64,000 nt of DNA from Acidovorax soli (lineage in GTDB: Bacteria; Pseudomonadota; Gammaproteobacteria; Burkholderiales; Burkholderiaceae_C). Every line of letters starts with the position of its first letter. Positions within the stretch are counted from its first letter, which is position 1. The notes beneath the pieces were generated by a model. That model worked only from the letters and a program-made list of their open reading frames with translations. It was not told the origin of the DNA and did no database searches. Location: NCBI RefSeq assembly GCF_014207955.1, contig NZ_JACHLK010000003.1, positions 248,001 to 312,000 of the forward strand, read 5' to 3'. Of this stretch, positions 52,383 to 61,592 are shown piece by piece. Position numbers and translations under genes: made by a program.

Positions 52383-53324
52383 TTAGGCGCGCAACCCCTC
52401 GGCCACGCTGGGGTAACGCAGCCGCAGGCCCAGCTCGTGCAGCATGCGCCCGTTGTCGAGCAGGCGCGACTCGCTCATGAAGCTCAGCAGCACCAGCGGC
52501 AACTCGGTCTGCGCCGTGCTGCGCGGCAGCCGCGGCGGGCGCGGCAGGCCGTAGAGGTCGGCCGCCAGGTCGAAGTAGTCGCCCATCTTCAGGTGGCTGT
52601 GGTCGCTCACGTTGTAGATGCGCTGGGCGCGGCCCTGCCACAGCGCGCGCAGGCAGGCGCGGGCCAGATCGTCGGCATGGATGTGGTTGGTGTACACGTC
52701 GTCCTCGGCCACCAGCACCGGCGTGCCCTTGCGCAGCCGTGCCTCGGGCGTGCCGCCCTCGCGGTCGGGTGCGTAGATGCCAGGGATGCGCAGGATGCTG
52801 GCGCGCACGCCCGAGCGCCCCAGGTGGCGCACCGCGCGCTCGGCGTTCACGCGGCGCTGGGCGCGGGGCGTGGCGGGGGCCGGGGCCCGGGTCTCGGGCA
52901 CCAAGGCGCCCTGGCAGTCGCCGTACACGCCGCTGGTCGAGGCGTACACCAGCGAGGCCGGCGGGCTGCGCAGGCGCAGCGCGCGCGCCAGGGCCACGGT
53001 GCGTGGGTCGCGCCACCAGGCCTCTCCGCCATCGCCCGGGGGTGGTGCCAGGTGCACCACCCGGGTGGCCAGGCCCGACAGGCGCCGCAGGCTGGCGGCA
53101 TGGTCCAGGTTGCCTGCCAGGGGCGTGATGCCCCGCGCCCGCAGGTCTGCCACCCGGCCCGGGCTGGAAGTGAGCGCCATCACCCGCAGGCGCGGGGCCG
53201 CGCGGCCGGGCGCCTGCAGCTGGCGCACCACGCGCTGGCCGACATCGCCGCAGCCCACGATCAGCAGGCGTTCACGGCGAAAGCGCGCCGGCAGGGCGCC
53301 GAGGGGGTTTTGGTTTGAAGGCAA
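52383..53324 (-). CDS. NAD-dependent epimerase/dehydratase-like (extended SDR) protein
   Basis: About 313 residues from a TTG at 53324; no ATG lies close to the fold start, and an ATG at 53375 would overlap the divergent gene, so the start is uncertain. Rossmann motif RLLIVGCGDVGQRVV. The segment RVVHLAPPPGDG, VYASTSGVYGDCQG (the S..Y region with YGDC) and TNHIHADDLARACL resemble the YeeZ-like SDR group. It probably acts on a nucleotide-sugar-like substrate or serves a non-catalytic role. It is divergent from the flavoprotein reductase gene. Confidence 0.8.
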   Translation of the reverse strand: MPSNQNPLGALPARFRRERLLIVGCGDVGQRVVRQLQAPGRAAPRLRVMALTSSPGRVADLRARGITPLAGNLDHAASLRRLSGLATRVVHLAPPPGDGGEAWWRDPRTVALARALRLRSPPASLVYASTSGVYGDCQGALVPETRAPAPATPRAQRRVNAERAVRHLGRSGVRASILRIPGIYAPDREGGTPEARLRKGTPVLVAEDDVYTNHIHADDLARACLRALWQGRAQRIYNVSDHSHLKMGDYFDLAADLYGLPRPPRLPRSTAQTELPLVLLSFMSESRLLDNGRMLHELGLRLRYPSVAEGLRA

Positions 53325-53373
53325 AATCGGGTCCGCGAAGAAGATAGTAGATCGTCCCAAGGATACCCACAAC

Positions 53374-54435
53374 ATGACCAGCGCCGAGGCGGCCCCCACG
53401 TCCACGTTCCAGATTTCCGTGCAGCCCAGCGGCCGCGCCTTTGCCGCCCAGGGCGATGAGTCCATCCTGGCTGCGGCCATCCGCAGCGGCGTAGGCCTGC
53501 CCTATGGCTGCAAGGACGGCGCCTGCGGCTCCTGCAAGTGCAAGAAGGTGAGCGGCGCGGTGTTCCACGCCAACCACCAGTCCAAGGCCCTGAGCGCCGA
53601 CGAGGAGGCCGCGGGCTATGTGCTGACCTGCTGTGCCAAGCCCCTGTCGGACGTGGTGCTCGAATCGCGCCAGGTGACGGACGAGAGCGCCTACCCGGTC
53701 AAGAAGATGCCGGTGCGCGTCTCCACCCTCACCAAGAAGTCGCACGACGTGATGCAGGTGCGCCTGCAGTTGCCCGCGGCCGACACCTTCCGCTACCACG
53801 CGGGGCAGTACATCGAGTTCATCCTGCGCGACGGCGCCCGTCGCGCCTATTCCATGGCCAATGCACCGCACACCCAGGGTGAGGCCCCGGGGGTGGAGCT
53901 GCACATCCGCCACATGGCGGGCGGGCGCTTCACCGACCATGTGTTCGGCGCCATGAAGGAAAAGGAGATCCTGCGTGTGGAGGGCCCGTTCGGCAGCTTC
54001 TTCCTGCGCGAGGACTCGGACAAGCCCATCGTGCTGCTGGCCTCGGGCACGGGCTTTGCCCCTACCAAGGCGCTGATCGAGCACCTGCAGTTCAAGGGCA
54101 GCACCCGGCCCACCGTGCTCTACTGGGGCGGCCGGCGCCCGCAGGACCTGTACATGGCCGACTGGGTACAGGCGCGCGTGGCCGAGATGCCCAACCTGAC
54201 TTATGTGCCCGTGGTCTCCGACGCCTTGCCGGAAGACGGCTGGACGGGCCGCACCGGTTTTGTGCACCAGGCGGTGCTGGACGATTTTGCCGACCTCTCG
54301 GGCCACCAGGTGTATGCCTGTGGCGCGCCCATCGTGGTCGAGTCGGCACGCGACGCCTACAGCGCCCAGCGCGGCCTGCCCCCCGAGGAATTCTTCGCCG
54401 ATGCCTTCACGTCCGAGGCGGACAAGCACGGCTGA
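53374..54435 (+). CDS. 2Fe-2S ferredoxin-FAD/NAD(P)H reductase, CDP-glucoseen-reductase-like
   Basis: 353 residues. An N-terminal plant-type 2Fe-2S domain with the cysteine cluster PYGCKDGACGSCKC and TCCAKP (about residues 48-93) is followed by an FAD-binding barrel (RAYSMANAP, the FAD motif) and an NAD(P)H domain (LLASGTGFAPTKALIEH, VYACGAPIVVESA). It transfers electrons from NAD(P)H via FAD and the cluster to a partner oxygenase or dehydratase. Annotations in this family often read CDP-6-deoxy-delta-3,4-glucoseen reductase (AscD-like). The partner is not adjacent. Confidence 0.88.
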   Translation: MTSAEAAPTSTFQISVQPSGRAFAAQGDESILAAAIRSGVGLPYGCKDGACGSCKCKKVSGAVFHANHQSKALSADEEAAGYVLTCCAKPLSDVVLESRQVTDESAYPVKKMPVRVSTLTKKSHDVMQVRLQLPAADTFRYHAGQYIEFILRDGARRAYSMANAPHTQGEAPGVELHIRHMAGGRFTDHVFGAMKEKEILRVEGPFGSFFLREDSDKPIVLLASGTGFAPTKALIEHLQFKGSTRPTVLYWGGRRPQDLYMADWVQARVAEMPNLTYVPVVSDALPEDGWTGRTGFVHQAVLDDFADLSGHQVYACGAPIVVESARDAYSAQRGLPPEEFFADAFTSEADKHG

Positions 54436-54526
54436 GGCGAAGGCCCCAGCCTTGGCGATGGGGGTATTTCCCGATGCCGGCCCCTCTTTTTTGTAGTGTC
54501 CGCTCCATTTTTTGCACAATGGCACC

Positions 54527-55510
54527 ATGAACCGCAGAAATCTCACCACCCTCCTCGCCGGCGCCGCCCTCGTGGCCGCAGCCCTTCCCCACGCAGCGAT
54601 GGCCCAGGATTCGGGGCAACCGATCCGCCTGATCGTGCCCTACGCACCGGGCGGCCCCATCGACGTGACGGCGCGTGCACTGGCCGAGCGCGTGCGCGAC
54701 TCGCTGGGCACGGTGATCATCGACAACAAGGGCGGCGCAGGCGGCAACATCGGTGCCGACGCCATCGCCAAGGCCGCGCCGGACGGCCTGACCATCGGTA
54801 TCTCGGCCACCGCCACGCACGCCGTGAACCCCTGGTTGTACAGCCGCATGCCCTATGACGCCGGCAAGGACTTCGCCGGCATCACGCAGATGGTGCGCGT
54901 GCCCAATGTGCTGGTGATCAACGCCGCCAAGGCCGAGCAGCTCAAGATCAACACCCTGGCGGACCTGATCGCCTATGCCAAGGCCAACCCGGCCAAGCTC
55001 AACTACGGCAGCGGCGGCAACGGCAGCGCCGGCCACCTGGCGGGCGAGATGTTCAAGCAGCGCGCCGGCATCTTCGCGCTGCACATCCCCTACCGCGGCG
55101 CCAACCCGGCGCAGCTGGCCCTGCTGGCTGGCGAGGTGGACTTCAACATCGACAACCTGGCCGCCGCCGCGCCCAACATCCGCGCCGGCAAGCTCAAGGC
55201 CCTGGCCGTGACCTCGCTGGCCGCCAGCCCCAACCTGCCGGGCGTGCCCCCGCTGTCGGCCACGTTCAAGGACTTCTCCATCGACACCTGGTGGGGCCTG
55301 GTAGCGCCTGCGGCCACGCCCAAGCCGGTGATCGACAAGCTCAACAAGGCGTTTGTCGCGGCCCTCAATGCACCCGAGACCAAGACCCGCTTCGGGCTGC
55401 TGCTGGCCGAACCCGTGGCGACCACGCCCGCGCAGTTCGACAGCTTCATGGCCAGCGAACGCGCCAAGTACCAGCAGGTCGTGAAGGCCTCTGGCGCAAA
55501 GGTCGACTGA
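54527..55510 (+). CDS. Bug-family tripartite tricarboxylate transporter binding protein (TctC-like)
   Basis: 327 residues. Signal peptide ending PHAAMAQDSG, then the Bug hallmark IRLIVPYAPGGPIDVTARALAE. Further family blocks are VIIDNKGGAGGNIGADAIAKAAPDGLTIG, YGSGGNGSAGHLAGEMFK and IPYRGANPAQLALLAGEVDFNID. It binds a carboxylate in the periplasm. No TctA/TctB genes are adjacent, which is common for the many orphan Bug proteins of Burkholderiales. A good terminator follows. Confidence 0.93.
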   Translation: MNRRNLTTLLAGAALVAAALPHAAMAQDSGQPIRLIVPYAPGGPIDVTARALAERVRDSLGTVIIDNKGGAGGNIGADAIAKAAPDGLTIGISATATHAVNPWLYSRMPYDAGKDFAGITQMVRVPNVLVINAAKAEQLKINTLADLIAYAKANPAKLNYGSGGNGSAGHLAGEMFKQRAGIFALHIPYRGANPAQLALLAGEVDFNIDNLAAAAPNIRAGKLKALAVTSLAASPNLPGVPPLSATFKDFSIDTWWGLVAPAATPKPVIDKLNKAFVAALNAPETKTRFGLLLAEPVATTPAQFDSFMASERAKYQQVVKASGAKVD

Positions 55511-55530
55511 GCCCCAGCCTCGCTATTGCA

Positions 55531-55555
55531 AGGGCCCCTTCCGGGGCCCTTTTTC
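55531..55555 (+). terminator. Intrinsic terminator after the Bug gene
   Basis: AGGGCCCC and GGGGCCCT form a perfect 8-bp stem with loop TTCC, followed by five Ts. It lies 21 bases after the Bug stop codon and overlaps the 3' end of the convergent aminotransferase gene. Confidence 0.85.
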
Positions 55556-56867
55556 ATGCCCGCTGCGGCAGCACGGCGCGATGGCGCGCCACCACGGCAT
55601 CGAGCGCGGCGACCAAGGCATCGCACTCGGCATCACCCACGGGCAGCGAAAGCGCGATCAGCCCGCGACGGGCCATGAACACGCCTTCTTCGAGCAGGCC
55701 GAAGAACAGCAGGTCCTTGGCCCGGCCGTCCGTGCCCTGCAGGTCGGCGGGCGAGCGCACCGGGCCTGCGGTGGCGTGCAGGGTCATGAGCGAACCGATG
55801 CCGGTGAAGCCCATGTCCACGCCATGCTGCGCAAACACGGCATTGAAGCGCTCGCGCAACTGCTCGCCGCGCGCGTTGAGGGCCTGCACCACCTCGGCCG
55901 TGAGCACCTGGCTCAGACCCGCATGGCCCGCGGCCATGGAGAGCACATTGTTGTTGAAGGTGCCGGCATGGGCCAGCGCGTCGGGGCGGCGCGGGTCGAA
56001 GCGTTCCATCACGTCGCGCCGGCCACCGAACACGCCGAAGGACATGCCGCCGCCCAGGTACTTGCCGGCCGTGGTGAGGTCCGGGCGGATGGACAGCAGC
56101 GCCTGGCGCCCGCCGAAGGACAGGCGCGAGGTCATCACCTCGTCGAACACCAGCATCGCGCCGCATTCGTCGGCCAGGGTGCGCAGCGCCTGCAGGAAGC
56201 CCGGCTCGCCGGGGATGCAGCCCCCGGCGCCCAGCATGGGCTCCACCAGGATGGCTGCGATGTCCGGCCCATGTTCCGCCACCAGCGTGCGCACGCTGTC
56301 CACATCGTTGTAGCGCGCCAGCACAAAGGCGTGCGGCACGTTCATGGGCGAGCCGCCGCCTGCGAAGGTGAGCACGCCGCCGTGGTAGGCCCCGTCGAAC
56401 ACGATCACCTTGCTGCGCCCGGTGTGGGCCTTGGCGGCGGCCAGGGCCAGCAGGTTGGCCTCGGTGCCCGAATTGGCAAAGCGCAGCAGTTCCATGGACG
56501 GGAAACGCCGCCGGATCTCCTGTGCCAGCCTTGCCTCGCGCGCCGTGTGCGACGAGAGGTTGATGCCGCCGGCGAGCGCCTCCTGGATGGCCGCGAGGAT
56601 CACCGGATGCGAGTGGCCATAGAGCCCCGCCGTGAACTCGCCCAGGGCATCGATGTAGGCGTGCCCGTCGGCATCCCAGACGCGGCAGCCTTCACCACGC
56701 GCCATGCTCAAGGGGAAGGGGCCATGGAACAGCACGCTGCGGGTGTTGCCGCCGGGCAGCGATTGCTCGGCCTCGGCCAGCAGGGCGGCGCTGCGTGGGT
56801 TGCGCGCGCGGTAGTTTTCCACGGCCCGGAACAGGGCCTGGTCCAGGGGGGTCGGGGTGGCGTTCAT
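55554..56867 (-). CDS. Class III PLP aminotransferase, glutamate-1-semialdehyde aminomutase-like
   Basis: 437-residue fold-type I PLP enzyme. Seen: substrate loop PGGNTRSVLFHGPFP, the cofactor-binding SGTEANLLALAAAK, the Asp in LVFDEVMTSR, the Schiff-base lysine in TTAGKYLGGG and TFNNNVLSM. Closest in build to GSA-aminomutase-type or beta-amino-acid transaminases. The divergent TetR gene and the operator before its ribosome-binding site suggest substrate-induced catabolism rather than housekeeping HemL. Start at 56867, AGGAGAT just upstream. Confidence 0.85.
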   Translation of the reverse strand: MNATPTPLDQALFRAVENYRARNPRSAALLAEAEQSLPGGNTRSVLFHGPFPLSMARGEGCRVWDADGHAYIDALGEFTAGLYGHSHPVILAAIQEALAGGINLSSHTAREARLAQEIRRRFPSMELLRFANSGTEANLLALAAAKAHTGRSKVIVFDGAYHGGVLTFAGGGSPMNVPHAFVLARYNDVDSVRTLVAEHGPDIAAILVEPMLGAGGCIPGEPGFLQALRTLADECGAMLVFDEVMTSRLSFGGRQALLSIRPDLTTAGKYLGGGMSFGVFGGRRDVMERFDPRRPDALAHAGTFNNNVLSMAAGHAGLSQVLTAEVVQALNARGEQLRERFNAVFAQHGVDMGFTGIGSLMTLHATAGPVRSPADLQGTDGRAKDLLFFGLLEEGVFMARRGLIALSLPVGDAECDALVAALDAVVARHRAVLPQRA

Positions 56868-56876
56868 GGCATCTCC

Positions 56877-56889
56877 TGTACAGTGTACA
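56877..56889. promoter_or_regulatory. Perfect palindromic operator TGTACA-G-TGTACA
   Basis: A 13-bp exact palindrome right next to the ribosome-binding site of the aminotransferase gene and 96 bases before the TetR gene. Its position in the divergent region makes it the probable binding site of that TetR protein. Confidence 0.7.
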
Positions 56890-56984
56890 AGAAATTATGA
56901 ACCGGTCTGGCTGGGCTGGCAAGGGAGGCCTGCTCCGCGATGCCCGACAATCCGCGCTAAGCACCGACCCGCCGCCTTCCTTCC

Positions 56985-57719
56985 ATGCCCCGCGCCGCCA
57001 AGCCCTCCCCTGTCCCCGCCACCTCCCAAGACACTCCGGCGCCCCCGCTGTCGCGCGAGCGCGTGCTGGCGGCTGCGCTGGCGCTGATCGACCAGCGCGG
57101 GGTGGAGGCTTTCAGCGTGCGCGACCTGGCGCGCACCCTGGGCGTCTACCCCACGGCGCTGTACTGGCATGTGCCCGGGGGCCGCAACGCGCTGATCGCC
57201 GGCGCGGTGACCGCGGCGGTGGGCGAGCTGGCGCCGCCCGACCCGGCCGGCAACTGGCAGGCCGAACTGTGCGCGCTCTTTGCGCGCTACCGGCAGGCGG
57301 TGCAGCTGCACCCGCGCATCGCACCGGTGCTGGGGGCGCAGCTGGTGTCCAACACCAGCCTGAACCCGCTGCTGCTGGACCGCATCCTGGCACTGCTGGA
57401 GTCGGCCGGCTTCACAGGGCAAGGCCTGTTCGATGCCTACAACGTGGTGATTGCCGCCATGGTCAGCTTCGTGACGATGGAGTTGGCGCCCCAGCCCGAA
57501 GACGACCCCGCCGGCTGGGCCACCGGCCACCAGGAGCGGCTGGCGCAGATCGACGGCGCGGCCTGCCCCACGCTGGCACGCCACCTGCCGCAGATGGCCA
57601 ACCGGGCCTTTGTGGTGCGCTGGAGCAGCGGCAGCACACATCCGCTGGATGCTGGGTTCCAGGCCTGGAGCGAGGTCGTGGTGCAGGGTCTGGCGGCCCG
57701 CCTCCCGCCCAAGGGCTGA
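56985..57719 (+). CDS. TetR-family transcriptional regulator
   Basis: 244 residues. N-terminal HTH (SRERVLAAALALIDQRGVEAFSVRDLARTLGVYPTALYWHV), with a disordered Pro-rich extension of about 23 residues before it. The C-terminal ligand domain is of the TetR_C_1 (TetR-like) type. It is divergent from the aminotransferase gene with the TGTACAGTGTACA palindrome between them, so it probably represses that gene and perhaps itself until an inducer binds. Confidence 0.88.
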   Translation: MPRAAKPSPVPATSQDTPAPPLSRERVLAAALALIDQRGVEAFSVRDLARTLGVYPTALYWHVPGGRNALIAGAVTAAVGELAPPDPAGNWQAELCALFARYRQAVQLHPRIAPVLGAQLVSNTSLNPLLLDRILALLESAGFTGQGLFDAYNVVIAAMVSFVTMELAPQPEDDPAGWATGHQERLAQIDGAACPTLARHLPQMANRAFVVRWSSGSTHPLDAGFQAWSEVVVQGLAARLPPKG

Positions 57720-58232
57720 TCAACGGCCCGTGACCAGGGGCCAGAGCGTCGGGTCGGCCATGCGCTCGATGCGCTGCCCGGCCACGGCTTCGAGCTGGGC
57801 GGGTGCGACACGCCCGGGCGCGATCTCCGACAGGGGCAGCAGCACGAAGGCGCGCTCGCCCATGCGCGGGTGCGGCACGGTCAAGCCGGGCGTGGCGATG
57901 CTTGCATCGCCATAGAGCAGGATATCGAGGTCCAGCGTGCGCGGCGCGTTGCGGTACGAGCGCTCCCGGCCCGCCGCCGCCTCGATGGCCTGCAGGGACT
58001 GCAGCAGTTCTTCGGGCGGCAGCCCGGTGGCCAGTTCGGCCACGGCGTTCAGGTAGTCGGGGCCGTCGGCATCCACCGGTGCGCTGCGGTAGAGCGAGGA
58101 CACGCGGCGCACCTGGGTGTGCGGCAGCGCCGCCAGGGAGGCCAGGGCCTGCTGCAGCGCAGCCCCCCGGTCACCGAGGTTGGCCCCCAGGCCGATGAAG
58201 GCCGCGACAGCCATGCCGGCGACCGTGCTCAC
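57720..58232 (-). CDS. folK: 2-amino-4-hydroxy-6-hydroxymethyldihydropteridine diphosphokinase
   Basis: 170 residues from a GTG that overlaps the pcnB stop (GTGA); an alternative ATG is at 58214 and gives 164 residues, close to the usual length. Transfers pyrophosphate from ATP to hydroxymethyldihydropterin in folate synthesis. Signatures are IGLGANLGD, SSLYRSAPVD, YLNAVAEL and the HPPK motif RTLDLDILLYGD followed by PHPRMGERAFVLLPL. It is the last gene of the pcnB block. Confidence 0.93.
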   Translation of the reverse strand: MSTVAGMAVAAFIGLGANLGDRGAALQQALASLAALPHTQVRRVSSLYRSAPVDADGPDYLNAVAELATGLPPEELLQSLQAIEAAAGRERSYRNAPRTLDLDILLYGDASIATPGLTVPHPRMGERAFVLLPLSEIAPGRVAPAQLEAVAGQRIERMADPTLWPLVTGR

Positions 58233-59872
58233 TGGGCTGCAGGCGCGGCCGAACCCTCACCGCCGCCGCCCGTGGGCTTGCGGCGACGGCGGCGGCGCTT
58301 CTTGGGGGCGCTGCCATCGGGTGGAACGGCATCGCCGCCGTGCTCGGGCGCGAAGTCGTCACCCTCGTCCTGGGCGCCGTCGGCCGCGGCAGAACGCGGG
58401 GCACGCGGCTTTGGCGCTTGCGGGGCCTGGCCCTCGCCGGCAGGCGCCGCCTTGGGCACGCGGCGTGCCGTGGGCTGGCTCACGCGCTGGCGCGCCTTCT
58501 GCTCCTCGCGCGCCTGGTCCATCAGGTCCTCGCGGCGGTCGTCGTCGGCGGCCTGGAAGTCTTGCCACCACTCGGCCAGGGCCTCGCCGACCTCGCCCAC
58601 GTCGGCGCGCAGGCGCAGAAAGTCGAAGCCGGCACGGAAGCGCGGCTGCATGACCATGCCGAAGGGCGTGCTGCCCACGCGCTTTTCAAAGCGCGGCTGC
58701 ATGACCCAGATCTCGCGCATGTCGGCGGCCAGCTTGCCGCGGCCCGAGACATCGCCGATGCGCTTGTCGAAGACCTCGTCGATGGCCTCCTGCAGGGCGG
58801 GCAGCGGGTGCTGGCGCGGGTTCTTCAGGCGCTCTTCCCAGCCGGTGCGCACGTCTTCCCAGAGCACGCAGGCCAAGAGGAAACTCGGTGCCACAGGCTT
58901 GCCCTCGCCCACGCGGCGGTCGGTGTCGGCCAGGGCGGCGCTCACGAAGGGCGAGTCGGCGCGCTCCACCGCCACATCGAGCAGCGGGTAGATGCCCTTG
59001 GCCATGCCCAGCTTCTTGAGCTGGGCGACGGTGGCGATGGCGTGGCCGGTCTGCAAGAGCTTGAGCATCTCGTCGAACATGCGGCTTTGCGGCACGTCGG
59101 CCAGCAGGGCCTGCGACTGCACCAGCGGCTCGGCCGTCTTGGCCTCGATGGTGAAGCCCAGGGCGCTGAGCTTGGCGGCAAAGCGCACGGCGCGGATGAT
59201 GCGCACCGGGTCTTCGCGGTAGCGCGTGGCCGGGTCGCCGATCATGCGCAGTGTTTTCTTCTTGGCGTCCTGGATGCCCTTGTGGTAGTCCACCACGACC
59301 TGGCTCACCGGGTCGTAGTACATGGCGTTGACGGTGAAGTCGCGGCGCGTGGCGTCTTCGTCCTGCGGGCCCCAGACGTTGTCGCGCAGCACACGGCCGC
59401 TGGCGTCCACGGCATGCTGCATGTTGGACAGCTGCTGTTTGCTGGTCTTCTCATTGCCACTGACCTGGCCCGCGGCGGCATTGTCCAGGTAGGCGCGGAA
59501 GGTGGAGACCTCGATCACCTCGTGCTCGCGGCCCCGGCCATGCACCACGTGCACGATGCGAAAGCGCTTGCCGATGATGAAGGCGCGGCGGAACAGGCCC
59601 TTGACCTGCTCGGGCGTGGCATTGGTGGCCACGTCGAAGTCCTTGGGGCGCAGGCCCAGCAGCAGGTCGCGCACGGCGCCGCCGACGATGTAGGCCTCGT
59701 AGCCGGCCTGCTTGAGCGTGGCCACGACCTCGGCGGCCCGGCGGTCCACCAGCTCGGGGTTGATGCCGTGCACGGTAGCGGGCACTTCCTCGCGCTTGCC
59801 GAAGCGCGGCTTGCCGCGCGTGCTGCCGGGGACGGCCTTGGCCAGCAGTTTGTCGATGAACTTCTTGATCAT
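58229..59872 (-). CDS. pcnB: Poly(A) polymerase I
   Basis: 547 residues. Adds 3' poly(A) tails that promote RNA decay. The class II nucleotidyltransferase head has YIVGGAVRDLLLGLRPKDFDVATNATP (GG..RD and DFDV with catalytic aspartates), RRDFTVNAMYY and GDPATRYREDPVRIIRAVRFAAKL. An arginine- and proline-rich tail of about 90 residues ends KKRRRRRRKPTGG and should bind RNA; such tails are common in Burkholderiales PcnB. It overlaps the HAD gene upstream by 4 bases (ATGA) and folK downstream by 4. Confidence 0.95.
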   Translation of the reverse strand: MIKKFIDKLLAKAVPGSTRGKPRFGKREEVPATVHGINPELVDRRAAEVVATLKQAGYEAYIVGGAVRDLLLGLRPKDFDVATNATPEQVKGLFRRAFIIGKRFRIVHVVHGRGREHEVIEVSTFRAYLDNAAAGQVSGNEKTSKQQLSNMQHAVDASGRVLRDNVWGPQDEDATRRDFTVNAMYYDPVSQVVVDYHKGIQDAKKKTLRMIGDPATRYREDPVRIIRAVRFAAKLSALGFTIEAKTAEPLVQSQALLADVPQSRMFDEMLKLLQTGHAIATVAQLKKLGMAKGIYPLLDVAVERADSPFVSAALADTDRRVGEGKPVAPSFLLACVLWEDVRTGWEERLKNPRQHPLPALQEAIDEVFDKRIGDVSGRGKLAADMREIWVMQPRFEKRVGSTPFGMVMQPRFRAGFDFLRLRADVGEVGEALAEWWQDFQAADDDRREDLMDQAREEQKARQRVSQPTARRVPKAAPAGEGQAPQAPKPRAPRSAAADGAQDEGDDFAPEHGGDAVPPDGSAPKKRRRRRRKPTGGGGEGSAAPAAQ

Positions 59873-60573
59873 GGCTGTGCAGTAAACAGGTCCAGTATGC
59901 GCCAACCGCGCTCCTGGGCCAGCGCCCGCAGGCGCGGGTCGGGGTTGGTGGCGACGGGGTGGTCGACCTTCTCGAGCAGGGGCACGTCGTTCATCGAGTC
60001 GCTGTAGAAGGTGCTCTCGACGTCGGCCCAGGTGAGCTGGCGCTCGGCCAGCCACTGCTCCATGCGCGTGACCTTGCCCTCGCGCATGGTGGGCACGCCC
60101 TCGATCTCGCCGGTGTACCAGCCGCCGGCATCGCGCGCCAACTGCACGGAGAGCAGTTGCGGCACGCCCAGGGCCCGGGCGATGGGGGTGGTGACGAACT
60201 CGTTGGTGGCCGTGACGATCAGCACCTCGTCGCCCGCATCCTGGTGCTGGCGCAGCAGGGCCAGGGCCTGGGGCTGGATGGCCGGACCGATGACCTCGCG
60301 CATGAACTGCTCGTGCGCGGCGGCCGCCGCCTCGGGGCCGCGCAGGCGCACCGCCTCGGTGGCGAAGCGCACGTAGTCGTGCACATTGAGCGTGCCGGCC
60401 TGGTAGTGGGCGTAGAACTCGCCGTTGCGGCGCGCGAACTCGACCGGGTCGTTCCAGCCGATGCGGATGGTGAACTCCCCCCACTCGTAATCGGAGTCGA
60501 GCGGCAGCAGCGTGTGGTCCAGATCGAACAGCGCGAGCCGGGGGCGGTTCGCCGGGGTAGCAGGAGTGGTCAT
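59869..60573 (-). CDS. HAD-superfamily phosphatase, SerB-like
   Basis: 234-residue cytoplasmic phosphatase of HAD subfamily IB (phosphoserine-phosphatase-like). The nucleophile motif LALFDLDHTLLPLDSD is near the N-terminus; VLIVTATNEFV carries motif II and FYSDSMNDVPLLEKV motifs III/IV. Typical of the YfhB/CicA-like group often encoded beside hda and pcnB in Burkholderiales. Substrate unknown. Start at 60573 is chosen because it places the motif at residue 16 and leaves the Hda gene upstream. Confidence 0.88.
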   Translation of the reverse strand: MTTPATPANRPRLALFDLDHTLLPLDSDYEWGEFTIRIGWNDPVEFARRNGEFYAHYQAGTLNVHDYVRFATEAVRLRGPEAAAAAHEQFMREVIGPAIQPQALALLRQHQDAGDEVLIVTATNEFVTTPIARALGVPQLLSVQLARDAGGWYTGEIEGVPTMREGKVTRMEQWLAERQLTWADVESTFYSDSMNDVPLLEKVDHPVATNPDPRLRALAQERGWRILDLFTAQP

Positions 60574-60619
60574 TCGGTCAGTCGGGCGCCGGCGCGTGCC
60601 GGCAGAGGAAGGCGCGGGC

Positions 60620-61318
60620 TCATTCGGACTCGAGCATCGCCTTGAGCAGCGGAATGGTGATGGCGCGCTGGGCGCGCAGCGCATAGGCGTCGAGCTGGTC
60701 AAGCAGCTGCATCAGGCTGCCCAGGTCGCGCGAGAAGCGGTTGAGCATGTAGTCCATGACGTCGTCGCTCAGGAACACGCCGCGCGCATCGGCCTCCTGG
60801 CGCAGCACGGCGCGGCGCTCGGGCTCGCCCAGGAGCTGCAGCTGGAACACATGGCCCCAGCCCAGGCGGCTGCGCAGATCGTCGCGCAGCGGCAGGTCGG
60901 CGGGCGGCAGCTCGCCCGCGGCCAGCACCCAGCGCTGGCTGCCGCTGGCCGGGCTGATGGCGTTCACGAACCAGTTGAAGGCCATGGCCTGCTGGGCCGT
61001 GCTGTACAGGTGCACATCGTCCATCAGCACGGCGGACCAGGCTTCGTCGAACTCGGGGGGCTCGGCCATGGACGGGTCGAGCCAGCCCACATGGCCGCCT
61101 TCGTCGCGCAGCGCCTGGCGCACGGCATGGAGCAGGTGCGACTTGCCGCTGCCCGACTCGCCCCAGAGGTAGGTCGGCACGGGCGAGCGGGTGGCCGGAT
61201 TGCTGCCGACACCGGCGGCAAGGCGCACATGCTGCAGGGCCGCCTCGTTCGGGCCGGCAAAGAAGCGGGAAAGCGTAGGCCCTGTGGCCAGGCCGATGTC
61301 GAGTGCCAGTTGCTTCAT
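60620..61318 (-). CDS. hda: DnaA regulatory inactivator Hda
   Basis: 232-residue AAA+ protein that, with the DNA clamp, stimulates ATP hydrolysis by DnaA and limits initiation. The N-terminal MKQLALDIGL is the clamp-binding motif; Walker A is YLWGESGSGKSH and Walker B AVLMDDVHLY; sensor RDDLRSRLGWG follows. It lacks the DnaA DNA-binding domain, as expected. Its gene is divergent from the MFS gene and upstream of the HAD-pcnB-folK genes, the usual context in this order. Confidence 0.93.
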   Translation of the reverse strand: MKQLALDIGLATGPTLSRFFAGPNEAALQHVRLAAGVGSNPATRSPVPTYLWGESGSGKSHLLHAVRQALRDEGGHVGWLDPSMAEPPEFDEAWSAVLMDDVHLYSTAQQAMAFNWFVNAISPASGSQRWVLAAGELPPADLPLRDDLRSRLGWGHVFQLQLLGEPERRAVLRQEADARGVFLSDDVMDYMLNRFSRDLGSLMQLLDQLDAYALRAQRAITIPLLKAMLESE

Positions 61319-61592
61319 GCGCGGCACCCGGGCAGCAGGGGCCGGCCCGTGGCGGTGGGTGCAGGAGCGGCGGGCAGGGAAAGGATCAGCAGCGGCATCA
61401 CAGGTGGCATTGAAAGGGTCCGGCCGTAGGTGACTGCGGCGGGACACGGCGAAAAGGGATGGCAAAGGGCCTGTCGCGCAGTGCCACAGGGCAGGTTGCG
61501 AAAAGTCCCGGCAGCGACAATACGGCCGATTTTAGTCTCCTGTCGGCACCATGCCGGCACATCCACCGCACCACAGAGTCCAGGGTCCCGCC

